A DNA stretch of 64,000 nucleotides from Lysobacterales bacterium 63-13 (GTDB taxonomy: Bacteria; Pseudomonadota; Gammaproteobacteria; Xanthomonadales; Rhodanobacteraceae): positions 124,001 to 188,000 of the forward strand of contig MKWR01000006.1 in the NCBI GenBank assembly GCA_001899855.1, read 5' to 3'. A program made the translations under genes and the position numbers. Below are positions 44,260-54,000 of this stretch, one piece after another. Position 1 is the first letter of the stretch; the number at the start of each line of letters is the position of its first letter. Below the pieces are notes generated by a model that ran no database searches, had not been told where the DNA came from, and saw nothing but the letters and a program-made list of their open reading frames with translations.

Positions 44260-45696
44260 ATGAGCAAACAATACGCCCTGGTAATTGACGACGAGCGCGA
44301 TATCCGCGAGTTGCTGACTCTGACCCTGGGTCGCATGGGCTTGCTGGTCGAGTCCGCCGCCACCGTCAGCGAAGCCAGGCAACGCCTCGCCGAACGGCGC
44401 TACGCGCTGTGCTTCACCGACATGCGCCTGCCTGACGGAACCGGGCATGAGGTGATCGAACTGATCGCCTCGCAGTATCCGGAAACGCCGGTGGCGATGA
44501 TCACCGCGTACGGCAATGTCGATGCAGCCGTGGTCGCTCTCAAGGCAGGCGCATTCGACTTTGTTTCCAAGCCGGTCGACATCAATGTCCTGCGCCGCCT
44601 CGTGCAGACCGCATTGCGCCTGTCCGAGGAAAAGAAGGCCGGCGCCGATGCGAGCAGCACCAAGCTGATCGGCGAATCCGAGCCGATGAAGCAGTTGCGC
44701 GCAACGATTGCCAAGGTCGCGCGCAGCCAGGCACCGGTGTATGTCGCCGGCGAATCCGGCGTCGGCAAGGAGCTGGCCTCGCGCCTGATCCATGAGCTGG
44801 GCCCACGCGCCTCGGCACCGTTCGTGCCGGTCAACTGTGGCGCGATTCCCTCGGAGCTGATGGAAAGCGAATTCTTCGGTCATCGCAAGGGCAGTTTCAC
44901 CGGTGCCCACGCCGACAAGGAAGGTTTGTTCCAGGCTGCCGATGGCGGCACGCTGTTTCTCGACGAGGTGGCCGAGCTGCCCTTGCACATGCAGGTAAAG
45001 CTGCTGCGCGTGATCCAGGAGAAGGCGGTGCGGCCGATCGGCGCACGAGCCGAGGTGCCCGTCGACGTGCGCATCCTCTCGGCCACGCACAAGAACCTTG
45101 CGCGCCTGGTCGACCTTGGCGCGTTCCGCCAGGATCTCTTCTATCGCATCAACGTGATCGAGTTGCGCGTGCCACCTTTGCGCGAGCGCCGCGACGATAT
45201 CCCCTTGCTGGCCGCGCGCATCCTTGAACGCCTGGGTCGTGAAGCCGATCGTGCCCCGGCACGGCTCAGCGCCGATGCCTTGCGCGCGCTGAATGCCTAT
45301 GACTTCCCGGGCAATGTGCGCGAGCTCGAAAACATCCTCGAACGTGCCGTCGCGCTGTGCGAAGACGGCTCGATCGGTGCCGAGGACATGCGCCTGGTGG
45401 TGCGTGCGCCCGCTGAATCCGCACCGTCCGTGGTCGAGGCTGCAATGCCGACGCGGCCGGTCGCCTCACACCATCACGCATCGGCGCGACCGAATGAAGC
45501 CGAGTTCAATGCCGGCATCGTCCTGCCGGATTCCGCCTACAGCGGCGATCTTGCCGCCACCGTCGCGGAGACCGAGCGGGCGGTGATCACCAAGGTTCTC
45601 GAAGCAACGCGCTGGAACCGCACCGCGGCAGCCAAGCAGCTTGGCCTGACCCTGCGCCAATTGCGCTACCGCCTCGAGAAACTCGGCATCGAATAG
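44260..45696 (+). CDS. pilR: Sigma-54-dependent response regulator PilR
   Basis: A 478-residue NtrC-type regulator. The receiver domain (1-120) has the acidic pair IDDERD and the phospho-acceptor Asp in FTDMRLPDGTG (about 53). The AAA+ domain (about 135-375) has GESGVGKELASRL, GSFTGA (the sigma-54 contact loop) and FLDEVAELPL. A Fis-type helix-turn-helix ends it (RWNRTAAAKQLGLTLRQLRYRLEKLGIE), as in PilR. It should activate pilin and other pilus genes from sigma-54 promoters when phosphorylated by PilS. It lies 10.7 kb from pilS and on the opposite strand, which is unusual. The start is the ATG at 44260. Confidence 0.9.
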   Translation: MSKQYALVIDDERDIRELLTLTLGRMGLLVESAATVSEARQRLAERRYALCFTDMRLPDGTGHEVIELIASQYPETPVAMITAYGNVDAAVVALKAGAFDFVSKPVDINVLRRLVQTALRLSEEKKAGADASSTKLIGESEPMKQLRATIAKVARSQAPVYVAGESGVGKELASRLIHELGPRASAPFVPVNCGAIPSELMESEFFGHRKGSFTGAHADKEGLFQAADGGTLFLDEVAELPLHMQVKLLRVIQEKAVRPIGARAEVPVDVRILSATHKNLARLVDLGAFRQDLFYRINVIELRVPPLRERRDDIPLLAARILERLGREADRAPARLSADALRALNAYDFPGNVRELENILERAVALCEDGSIGAEDMRLVVRAPAESAPSVVEAAMPTRPVASHHHASARPNEAEFNAGIVLPDSAYSGDLAATVAETERAVITKVLEATRWNRTAAAKQLGLTLRQLRYRLEKLGIE

Positions 45697-45722
45697 ATCC
45701 CGGCAGGGCGGTTTTGCGCTTT

Positions 45723-45815
45723 GCGATCGCAGTTGGCGTACGCGAGATCCGCGCGATCACGTTGTCGGTGCGAACGATCGCACCGGGTCACGGGAAACTT
45801 TTCGCAAGCGATCGC
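45723..45815. repeat. Clustered GCGATCGC palindromes
   Basis: GCGATCGC occurs at 45723-45730 and 45808-45815, both followed by AGT. The shorter CGATCGCA occurs at about 45773-45780. All lie within 93 bp, in the 158-bp gap between pilR and lepB. Confidence 0.4.
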
Positions 45816-45854
45816 AGTCAGTGACCCTGATCATTCATGCGAGGCAGGCGACCC

Positions 45855-46523
45855 ATGAGAAAGTGGCTGAAGGACAATCGCGGCGTACTCGTCTTCATCT
45901 TCTGCCTCGGCCTGTTCCGTACCGCGATTGCCGACTGGAACCCGGTGCCGACCGGCTCGATGCGGCCGACCATCCTCGAAGGTGATGTCGTCCTCGTCAA
46001 TCGCCTCGCCTACGATCTCAAGGTCCCCTTCACCGATATCTCACTGGCCCGGATCGGTGATCCGCGACGCGGCGACATCGTCACCTTCAGTTCGCCGAAA
46101 GATGGCACGCGCCTGATCAAGCGCCTGGTCGCCCTGCCCGGTGACGTCGTCGAACTGCGTGACAACCGCCTCTTCATCAACCAGCAGCCCGCTGAATACT
46201 CCAGCGTCAGCACGGTTCGCGAACCGCGCGGCGCGGTTGGCCATGTCGATGCAACACGTGCCACCGAGGCATTCGACCACAGCAGCCGCAGCGTGCAGTT
46301 CCTGCACGTGTCCAATGCCAGGAGGAACTTCGGCCCGATTGTCGTCCCCGCCGGGGAGTACTTCATGATGGGCGACAACCGCGATGACAGCGAGGATTCC
46401 CGCTACATCGGCAGCGTGCCGCGCAATCTGCTGATCGGTCGCGCCGGGCACATCCTCGTCTCCGCCGACATCAAGCGCGCCTGGCAACCACGCTTCGAGC
46501 GCACGATCAGTCCATTGCGGTAA
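45855..46523 (+). CDS. lepB: Signal peptidase I
   Basis: A 222-residue type I signal peptidase that removes signal peptides from exported proteins at the periplasmic face of the inner membrane. The catalytic Ser is in PTGSMRPTILEGD (near 36) and the Lys in TRLIKRLVALPGD (near 86). GEYFMMGDNRDDSEDSRYIG is the conserved box. Only one N-terminal membrane segment is present (about 9-27), so it is a shorter form than E. coli LepB. The ATG at 45855 is preferred over 45837, which lacks a ribosome-binding site. It is not next to lepA, rnc or era, so it may be a second copy. That is inference, since the genome is not visible. Confidence 0.92.
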   Translation: MRKWLKDNRGVLVFIFCLGLFRTAIADWNPVPTGSMRPTILEGDVVLVNRLAYDLKVPFTDISLARIGDPRRGDIVTFSSPKDGTRLIKRLVALPGDVVELRDNRLFINQQPAEYSSVSTVREPRGAVGHVDATRATEAFDHSSRSVQFLHVSNARRNFGPIVVPAGEYFMMGDNRDDSEDSRYIGSVPRNLLIGRAGHILVSADIKRAWQPRFERTISPLR

Positions 46524-46616
46524 ACCCGGCGATCGGCAGCGCTCGCGGCCGAGCCTGGATACGGGAGGCGCAGGCGACTGGCATCGAACAAGCGCCCGCG
46601 CTACCCTCGCGCGCCT

Positions 46617-47612
46617 ATGACCGATCCCATCCGCAACGACTTCACCCTCGAACCCGACGACGGCGAACGCCTCTCCAACCTGGTCGGGCCCCTTGACGAA
46701 CATCTGCGCCAGATCGAGTTGCGCCTTGGCGTCGAGATTGCCAATCGCGGCAACGTCTTCCGCGTGCTCGGCGACGAGCGCCCGGTGCAACTGGCCACTC
46801 GCGTCCTGCGCGATCTCTACGCGCTGACCGAGAACGAAATACTGACCGCGCCACAGATCAACCTGCATCTGCAGGAATCCGGCATCGAGGCGATTGCCGC
46901 CGAAGCGGCCGAGGGCATCCAGGAAGTCGCCATCAAGGTCAAGCGTGGCCTGATCAAGGGGCGCGGCCCGAACCAGGCGCGCTACCTGCACGCGATCGCC
47001 ACGCACGACATCAATTTCGGCATCGGCCCGGCCGGTACCGGCAAGACTTACCTGGCCGTGGCCATGGCCGTCGATGCGCTCAACGACAACCGTGCCCAGC
47101 GTCTGATCCTCGTGCGCCCGGCCGTCGAGGCGGGCGAGAAGCTCGGCTTCCTGCCGGGTGACCTCACGCAGAAGGTCGATCCCTACCTGCGCCCGCTTTA
47201 CGACGCACTGTACGAAATGCTCGGCATCGAACGCGTGACCAAGCTGATCGAGCGCAACGTCATCGAGATCGCGCCGCTCGCCTACATGCGCGGGCGCACG
47301 CTCAATGATTCGTTCGTGATCCTCGATGAAGCACAGAACACCACCGTCGAACAAATGAAGATGTTCCTCACCCGCATCGGTTTCGGCTCGATTGCCGTGG
47401 TCACCGGCGACGTCACGCAGACCGACCTGCCACGTCACATCAGGTCCGGCTTGCGCGATGCCACCGATGTGCTGCGCAATGTCGACGGCATCAGCTTCAC
47501 CTTCTTCAACTCCAAGGACGTCGTGCGCCATCCGCTCGTGCAGCGCATCGTGCGCGCCTACGAGGCACGCGAGGATGAGCTTGCCGCGGCAAAGGAAGGC
47601 ATGCCCAAGTGA
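46617..47612 (+). CDS. ybeZ: PhoH-like ATPase YbeZ
   Basis: A 331-residue protein with an N-terminal KH-like region (about 10-85) and a PhoH P-loop domain (about 115-320). Walker A is GPAGTGKTYLAVAMA, and VILDEAQNTTVEQMKMFLTRIG holds Walker B. Partners of YbeY in rRNA processing and ribosome quality control are encoded beside it in most proteobacteria, and ybeY follows here after 76 bp. The start MTDPIRNDFTLEP follows a GC-rich leader without a strong Shine-Dalgarno. Confidence 0.95.
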   Translation: MTDPIRNDFTLEPDDGERLSNLVGPLDEHLRQIELRLGVEIANRGNVFRVLGDERPVQLATRVLRDLYALTENEILTAPQINLHLQESGIEAIAAEAAEGIQEVAIKVKRGLIKGRGPNQARYLHAIATHDINFGIGPAGTGKTYLAVAMAVDALNDNRAQRLILVRPAVEAGEKLGFLPGDLTQKVDPYLRPLYDALYEMLGIERVTKLIERNVIEIAPLAYMRGRTLNDSFVILDEAQNTTVEQMKMFLTRIGFGSIAVVTGDVTQTDLPRHIRSGLRDATDVLRNVDGISFTFFNSKDVVRHPLVQRIVRAYEAREDELAAAKEGMPK

Positions 47613-47688
47613 GATCCATCGTGCGCATCGCCGGCCGGCGCGTCACCGGCATTTCCTGTGCTGGGCGCAGCTTGCGGAGTTCGCCACG

Positions 47689-48156
47689 ATGACACTTGAT
47701 CTGCACCTGTCGCGCTCACCCGGCCTGGCTCGAGGCGGCCTGCCGCAGCGCGCCAGTTTCCAGCGCTGGATCGAAACCACCCTGCGCATGGCCAAACGCC
47801 GCGGAAACAGCGAAGTCTCGATCCGCCTCGTCGACGCCGACGAGGGTCGGGCTCTGAATCGGCAATATCGCCAGCGCGATCAGGCGACCAATGTGCTTTC
47901 CTTCCCCATCGAGCTGGAACCCGGGATCAAGCTGCCCCTGCTTGGCGACCTCGCCATCTGCGCCCCGGTGGTTGCCCGCGAGGCCCGCGAACAAGGCAAA
48001 CCGCTGCGCGACCACTACGCGCACATGACCGTCCACGGCATCCTGCACCTGCTCGGCCACGACCACGAAAACGATGTCGACGCCGAGCGCATGGAAAACC
48101 TCGAACGCAAGATCCTTGCCGAACTCGGATTCGCCGATCCGTACGTGGAGCGTTGA
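47689..48156 (+). CDS. ybeY: Endoribonuclease YbeY
   Basis: A 155-residue metalloenzyme needed for 16S rRNA 3'-end maturation and 70S quality control. The zinc-binding motif HGILHLLGHDHEND is intact, and RQRDQATNVLSFP is the conserved central stretch. I use the ATG at 47689, preceded by GGAG; the longer frame overlaps ybeZ. The usual next gene, corC/ybeX, is missing, and the convergent kinase gene begins 32 bp later. Confidence 0.95.
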   Translation: MTLDLHLSRSPGLARGGLPQRASFQRWIETTLRMAKRRGNSEVSIRLVDADEGRALNRQYRQRDQATNVLSFPIELEPGIKLPLLGDLAICAPVVAREAREQGKPLRDHYAHMTVHGILHLLGHDHENDVDAERMENLERKILAELGFADPYVER

Positions 48157-48188
48157 AGTCAGGCGATTGCACGCGGCCGCCAGCAAAC

Positions 48189-50801
48189 TCAGCTGTTTGA
48201 TGTCCCGGGTTGGTCAACAAGACGCGCGCGCAATTTCTCCGCGCCGGCCCTTGTCTGCAGATCGGCGCGCGAGGCGGTCGCTTGCAGGTCATCGAGCAAA
48301 TCCCTGGCGCGCCCTGCATTTCCGTTCATGAGCAACCAATGGGCGAGGGCAAGCCGAGTGAATGCTGGCTCTACGGCGTCGGGATCATCTTTCGTGTTCC
48401 AACCATCGATGGCACCATCGAGCAAGCCGCGTACCTCGGCGTCGGCCACGCCGCTGTCGAGCAAGGCCTGGGCAAGCCAGGTCGAGGCGGTGAGCGTTCG
48501 CGGATCGTCGGTGCCATAGCGGCGGGTCAATTCCGGAACAATTTCGCGAAAGGCGGCGATTGCCTCGGCGAAGCGGGAGGCGCGCGCTTGATGCCGCGCC
48601 CACTGCATGCGCGCATAGAGGTATTCGCCACTCTCGCGACCATCAAGTGTCTGCGCATCGGACAGCGCACGCTCGAACAAGGCATCCGCCTGGTCGGATT
48701 GTCCGGCGTCATCGAGGATGACACCCTTGCGCAGCATGAACACCGTGCCGAAGCGGCTGGGATCGCCTTTCAGCTCACGGGTCAGTGCCAGGCCTTCGGT
48801 GGCCAGGGCCAGTGCCTCGGAATACTGACCCTGGGCCGCCCGCAACTGGGCCAGGCGGCTCAGCGACATCGCCAGGACGGTCTGGTTGCCGCTGTTGCGG
48901 CGCTGCGCAACGGAGCGATCACAGAACTCCGCGGCACTGGCCAGCATGCCGCGATTGCTGAGGATGATGCACAGATTGCCGACCGCCGCCTCGTGGCGGT
49001 TGTCGGGACTCGCCAACAGCTGTTCGTTCATGGCGTAGGTTGTGCGTGCCGCTTGCTCGGCTGCCACCAGGTTGCCACTGCGATTGAGGGCAAGGGAAAG
49101 CACCATCCAGGCGTTCGCGATCTCCTGTGAGCCTGCCGGCGTGAGGCGTTCGGCAAGCGCGAGCGATTCGCGTGCGGCGGCCTCGGCATCGCTGGCGGCA
49201 AACTGGCCATTGGCCATGGCGTTGGCCATCGCTTCCAGGCAACGCGCCGCATCGAGCGGCTGGTTGATCGCCGGATCGAGATGGATGTCGGCCGCCTCGC
49301 GCAACATCGCCACGCCCTTGACGTTGTTGTTCATGTGCCGATAGGCATTGCCGACTGCCTCGAGCAGACGCGCGCGGATACGCGGCTGCCCCGCCAGTTC
49401 GGAATCGATGCGCGCGGCTCCCGCATCCAGCACTTCGCGTGCGCTCAGCTCATGGGTCACATTGCCGTTGACGTTCGAGTCGGATGCGGCGAATACCGAA
49501 ACGAGAAACTCGGCGACGCGATCCGAGATTTCCACCTGCGCTTTCGCTTCGCGCTCGGCGAGCACGGTGCGCCAGGTGAAGGTGACGGCAAGGGCGAGGA
49601 CGAAGATCGATACCGCGAGCAACCAGCGGTTGCGCCAGACGAACCGACGCACGCGATATCCTGCCTGGCCGCGCCTGGCCAGCACCGGTCGCGAGGCCAG
49701 GAACGCACGCAAATCCTCGACAAGATCGGCGACCGAGGCGTAGCGCTGGCCTGGCTCGCGTCGCAGTGCCTTCATCACGATCGCGTCGACATCCAGCGGA
49801 ATCCGGCGGGCATTTGCATGGCCACGTGCTTGCGCATGCGGAAGATTCCGGGCCTTGTGCATTGGCGGCACATCGCCGGAAATGATCGCGTTCAAGCGCG
49901 CTTGATCGGTCATGAGGTGATCGAACGGGCGCACACCGGCCAGCAGCTCGTAGAGAATGACGCCGAGTGAATAGATATCGGTTGCGGTGCCGAGGCGTGT
50001 ACCCTCGACCTGTTCGGGGCTTGCGTAGGCAAGGGTCATTGCACGCGTCGCCGTCACTGCGCGGGTGCCCCGGCCTTCGGCGTCGATCAGGCGGGCAATG
50101 CCGAAGTCGAGCAGCTTTGGCTCGCCAGCGTCATCGACCAGGATGTTCACGGGCTTGAGGTCGCGATGGATGACCAGGTTCGCATGCGCATATTCAACAG
50201 CGGCGCAAACCTTGATGAACAGCGCGATGCGCGCCCGCAATGAGAGCGCGCGGGACTCGCACCAGCGATCGATCGGTTCCCCATCGACGAACTCCAGGGC
50301 AAGGAAGGGCACGCCATCGGTGCCGTGCCCTGCTTCGATCAGATGGGCAATGCGCGGATGGTTGAGTGAACCAAGGATGCGGCCCTCTTCCAGAAAATGC
50401 GCGAGCGCACGCTCCGTGCCGATGCCCGCACCATGCAACAACTTGAGGGCGACCCGCTGGCGTACCGTGCCTTGCTCGCGTTCGGCCAGCCAGACCTGGC
50501 CCATGCCCCCTTCGCCGACACGTTTGATCAATCGATATCGGCCGGACACCGTCGTCTCGAGACGGGCGTCCGCAAGGGCTGCGCCCGCCAGCATTTCAAC
50601 ACCGCGATCGAGCAGATCGTCGCCGTCGCCCATGGCAGACGTCTCGACGGCGGCGATCAGCCATTCAACCTCGCGGCGCAAGTCCTCGTCGCCTGCGCAA
50701 GCCTCATCAAGCTTGAGCGCACGCTCAGGGTGGGGTCGATCGAGCAGGTCGTGGACCAGCGCTTGCGCTCGACTGTAGCGTTCCGCACCCGGATCTATCA
50801 T
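48189..50801 (-). CDS. Hanks-type Ser/Thr kinase with C-terminal TPR region
   Basis: An 870-residue protein starting MIDPGAERYSRAQALVHDLLD (ATG at 50801). The first 85 residues are helical and acidic, typical of this subfamily. The kinase domain (about 87-370) has VGEGGMGQVWLAER, VALKLLHGA, HRDLKPVNILVDD, LLDFGIARL and YASPEQVEG. One membrane segment follows (about 405-427, LLAVSIFVLALAVTFTW) and then a TPR array (about 500-860). In this lineage such kinases usually follow an ECF sigma factor of the Sig-70_X6 type. Here that sigma gene (57260) is on the same strand but 6.5 kb upstream, with two secreted-protein genes in between. Confidence 0.92.
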   Translation of the reverse strand: MIDPGAERYSRAQALVHDLLDRPHPERALKLDEACAGDEDLRREVEWLIAAVETSAMGDGDDLLDRGVEMLAGAALADARLETTVSGRYRLIKRVGEGGMGQVWLAEREQGTVRQRVALKLLHGAGIGTERALAHFLEEGRILGSLNHPRIAHLIEAGHGTDGVPFLALEFVDGEPIDRWCESRALSLRARIALFIKVCAAVEYAHANLVIHRDLKPVNILVDDAGEPKLLDFGIARLIDAEGRGTRAVTATRAMTLAYASPEQVEGTRLGTATDIYSLGVILYELLAGVRPFDHLMTDQARLNAIISGDVPPMHKARNLPHAQARGHANARRIPLDVDAIVMKALRREPGQRYASVADLVEDLRAFLASRPVLARRGQAGYRVRRFVWRNRWLLAVSIFVLALAVTFTWRTVLAEREAKAQVEISDRVAEFLVSVFAASDSNVNGNVTHELSAREVLDAGAARIDSELAGQPRIRARLLEAVGNAYRHMNNNVKGVAMLREAADIHLDPAINQPLDAARCLEAMANAMANGQFAASDAEAAARESLALAERLTPAGSQEIANAWMVLSLALNRSGNLVAAEQAARTTYAMNEQLLASPDNRHEAAVGNLCIILSNRGMLASAAEFCDRSVAQRRNSGNQTVLAMSLSRLAQLRAAQGQYSEALALATEGLALTRELKGDPSRFGTVFMLRKGVILDDAGQSDQADALFERALSDAQTLDGRESGEYLYARMQWARHQARASRFAEAIAAFREIVPELTRRYGTDDPRTLTASTWLAQALLDSGVADAEVRGLLDGAIDGWNTKDDPDAVEPAFTRLALAHWLLMNGNAGRARDLLDDLQATASRADLQTRAGAEKLRARLVDQPGTSNS

Positions 50802-51023
50802 TGGCTGCCTGCAAAAACGGGGACCGACGCGCATCGCGGCATCATCCGCATGGCCCTGCGAAACCCGTCTCGCGGGTCCACCGAAGCCGGCGTCGAATGA
50901 GGATAACAGCCAACCGGCGCAACGATGATCCTCGCCGATGCCGTTCTGCGCGTAAACCCCTGACGCGAACCGGCGTCACCGGCGGCGAGGCTCGCCGGCC
51001 ATGACTGGACAACGGGGTCAGCA

Positions 51024-54000
51024 ATGAAGATCAACGAGAACTTGAACCCGCCAGCCGACGCGGTGTGTTCGCGGTGGCATGGCAGAGCCTGGGCAATCGT
51101 GATGGGAGCGACGATGGCAGCCAGCGCCGGAGCCACCGAGCCCCCGCAACTGCCGCGCTTCGTCGCCGGCCCGCTCGACATTGACTGCAGCACCACGCCA
51201 TTCGGGCTGCATGCGGAACTCGCCCAGGACATCGAAGGCATCAGTCTCATCGACGCATCCGGCTTCAACGTGATCGACGAGTATCAACCCGCAGCGGCCA
51301 GCGCGTCGGCTCCCTACGTGCGCAACTTCCGGGTCACTCGTCCCGCCGCGCTGAATGGCGCCAGCCTGCAAAGCGCGGTGGATATCGATCTCGATGGCAA
51401 CGGTCGCGATGAAGTGGTGGCCGCCTACAAGATGGGTGATGGCAGCCTGCGCCTGGCCGTCTACAAACGCGGCACAGGCAATGTCCAGTTGTCCGACACC
51501 TGGTCGTTGAGCCAGACCTTCAGCCAGGTCGAACTTGCGGCAGGCGACCTCAATGGATCGACCGACGGCCGCCAGGAACTCGGCGTCATGCTGCGCAGCA
51601 TCAGCGGATCAATCGGGGTTTTCGTGCTGCAGGGCGATGCCAACGGCAACATCGCCCAGGCCGACAATCTCTCGGCCGGAAGCTGGCAACGCCCCGGGCC
51701 AGTCGGCAGCTCGGTGGGTTTCAGTGCTGGTGACCTGCTCCTCTCCGGGCACGACCAGCTGGTCGTGGTCAGCGAACTCAATCCCGGCAACAACCGCCAG
51801 CTCGCTTTCGACCTGCTCGAATACGAACCGACAACCATCGAGTTGCCGATCACCGGCTCGTCGATCAACATCGGCAGCAAGTCCTTGCTGACCACCGTCG
51901 GCGGCACCTTCGGTTCCGACGCCAACGGCATCATGCGCATCGAGGCCGATGCCGGCGATGTTGTCGACACTGCGGCGGCTGAACTCGTCCTGCACATCCA
52001 GCATCGCCAGTCGAGTTACGACTACATCACCCAGCGCCTGCTGCACTTCCCGACCACGCGCGACGAAAACAACCACATCACCGGGATCACCCTCTTCGAC
52101 CGCACGCCCGCAGTTCCGAACGATGACAATTCGTTCGATTCCAGCAGGAGCATCCAGGGGCAGAACGAAAACGGGCGAGCCGGTTTCGAGGCCGTCATCA
52201 CCCAGGTGGACGCAAGCGCGCATCGCGAAATCGTGATCGCCCGCTCCATGCCAAGCAGTTCTCTCAGTGTCGAGGTCTATCAACCGGGCGTCGACCGCAA
52301 GGCCGGATTCACTTACCTGACCACCGGCAACACGGTCAATTTCCGCAATGCCACAACCGGCGGCGCCGTCTCCTACGCGTGGACCTTTGGCGACAATACC
52401 GGCACCCTGCAAGGCATCGATGCCAATCACCAGTACAGCGGTCCCGGCACGTACACGGTGAGCATGACGGCCACCTATGCGGATGGTGGAACAACCAACT
52501 ACCAAACGTCCGTGCTGGTCAATGCAGCCGCCAATTCCGGGGGCTTGGCACCGGAATACAGCTACAACGTGGGCAACCCGACGTATTCTGGCTCGTACAC
52601 GGTTGGCGATTTCAGCGATCTCTCCTTCATCAACATCGCCGCCGGCGACATGGATCGCGATGGCACCCACGAGGTGCTGACCATGGCGCGCAACACCGGT
52701 GGCCGCGTGCTGCGTTCGCGCTGGCAACTCACCGATCCCGCGGACGCCGCCTCGTTCTCCGGAAAACATGCCGAAGAGAGCAACACCGCCTTTGGCGGCA
52801 TGACCGCGATGGAGCTCGTCGGCAGCGATTTCGACGGCGATTCCCTGCATGGCACCCTCGGCGACGAATGCGTCCAGGTCTTTGAACCGCAGATGCGCCA
52901 GGTCATCTGGCTGCCACCGTATTTCGGCATCGAACAGGCGGCCGCAGACAAGCTTTCAACCTGGGGACAGTCAACCACCGGCACGACGAGCAGCGAGAAA
53001 CGTTCGGGCAGCTACACCTCGAATGATGTCTCCGGCTACATCGGCGTTGAAGTCGGCACGCCTGACAATCTTCCCTACACGATCGAAGCGTCGGTTTCGT
53101 TCACCGCCGGTCACAACTGGCAAAAGAGCAAAGGCGCAATCCATGGCGAGGAAACATCCCTCAGCGTCGATGAAGGCCAGGAGCAGGACCAGGGCGAAGC
53201 GCTGACGATTACCGAAGAGACGGCGTTTGACTGTTATCGCTACGATGTCAAACGCACGACGAGTCCCGTCGACGGATCGATGCGCATGTGCGCACCGGTG
53301 GATGGCAGTCGCCTGGTCAGCGGCAGCGATGCCCGCGAATGGGACACCGCTGTGCCAGCCGCCGGGATGCAGTTGCTCGGGCACAAGCCTGCGCAGTGGT
53401 TCCCGCTGCAGCGGGATTGGGCGAATATCGCCTTGTTCAAATCGGTGACCACGAATACCGCATTCCCCACCGGAACCGGCGTCGACAAGTTGACTGACGG
53501 CTGGTTCGACAGGGAGGCGCTGGCCGCTGCCCCGCGCATTCAGCCCTATGTGGAAATCGACCTTGGCAGCGTGCGCGATATTTCCAATATCCGCATCTTC
53601 CCTGCCGCAGGCGATGCCATCGATCTGAAGGGTTTCCGCATCTATGCCTCACGCACGCCAATGGCGGTGAGCGGGATTCCCGGCGGCAGCGGCATCACGA
53701 CCTATGCACCGGAAACCGAGGACGCGGTGTCGTACGATCGCTGGAACGTCTGGACGCGCAACCCGGCACAGCCATCCGAAATGCTGCGCGCACGTTTCAT
53801 CCGCCTGCAAAATCCCGACCCGCAGGCGGTCAGCCTGCGCGTCGCCGAGATCCAGGTATTCGGCGACATCCATCTCGATCCGCCGCAGTACCCGCAGGCC
53901 GTATGCGACCCGATTGCCGACGACGGCATGTTCAAGGCACTTGTCTGGAACCCGGCCACGGCAAAGTTTGCCGAAGTGCAGGTGCGCGGCGACCTGCTCT

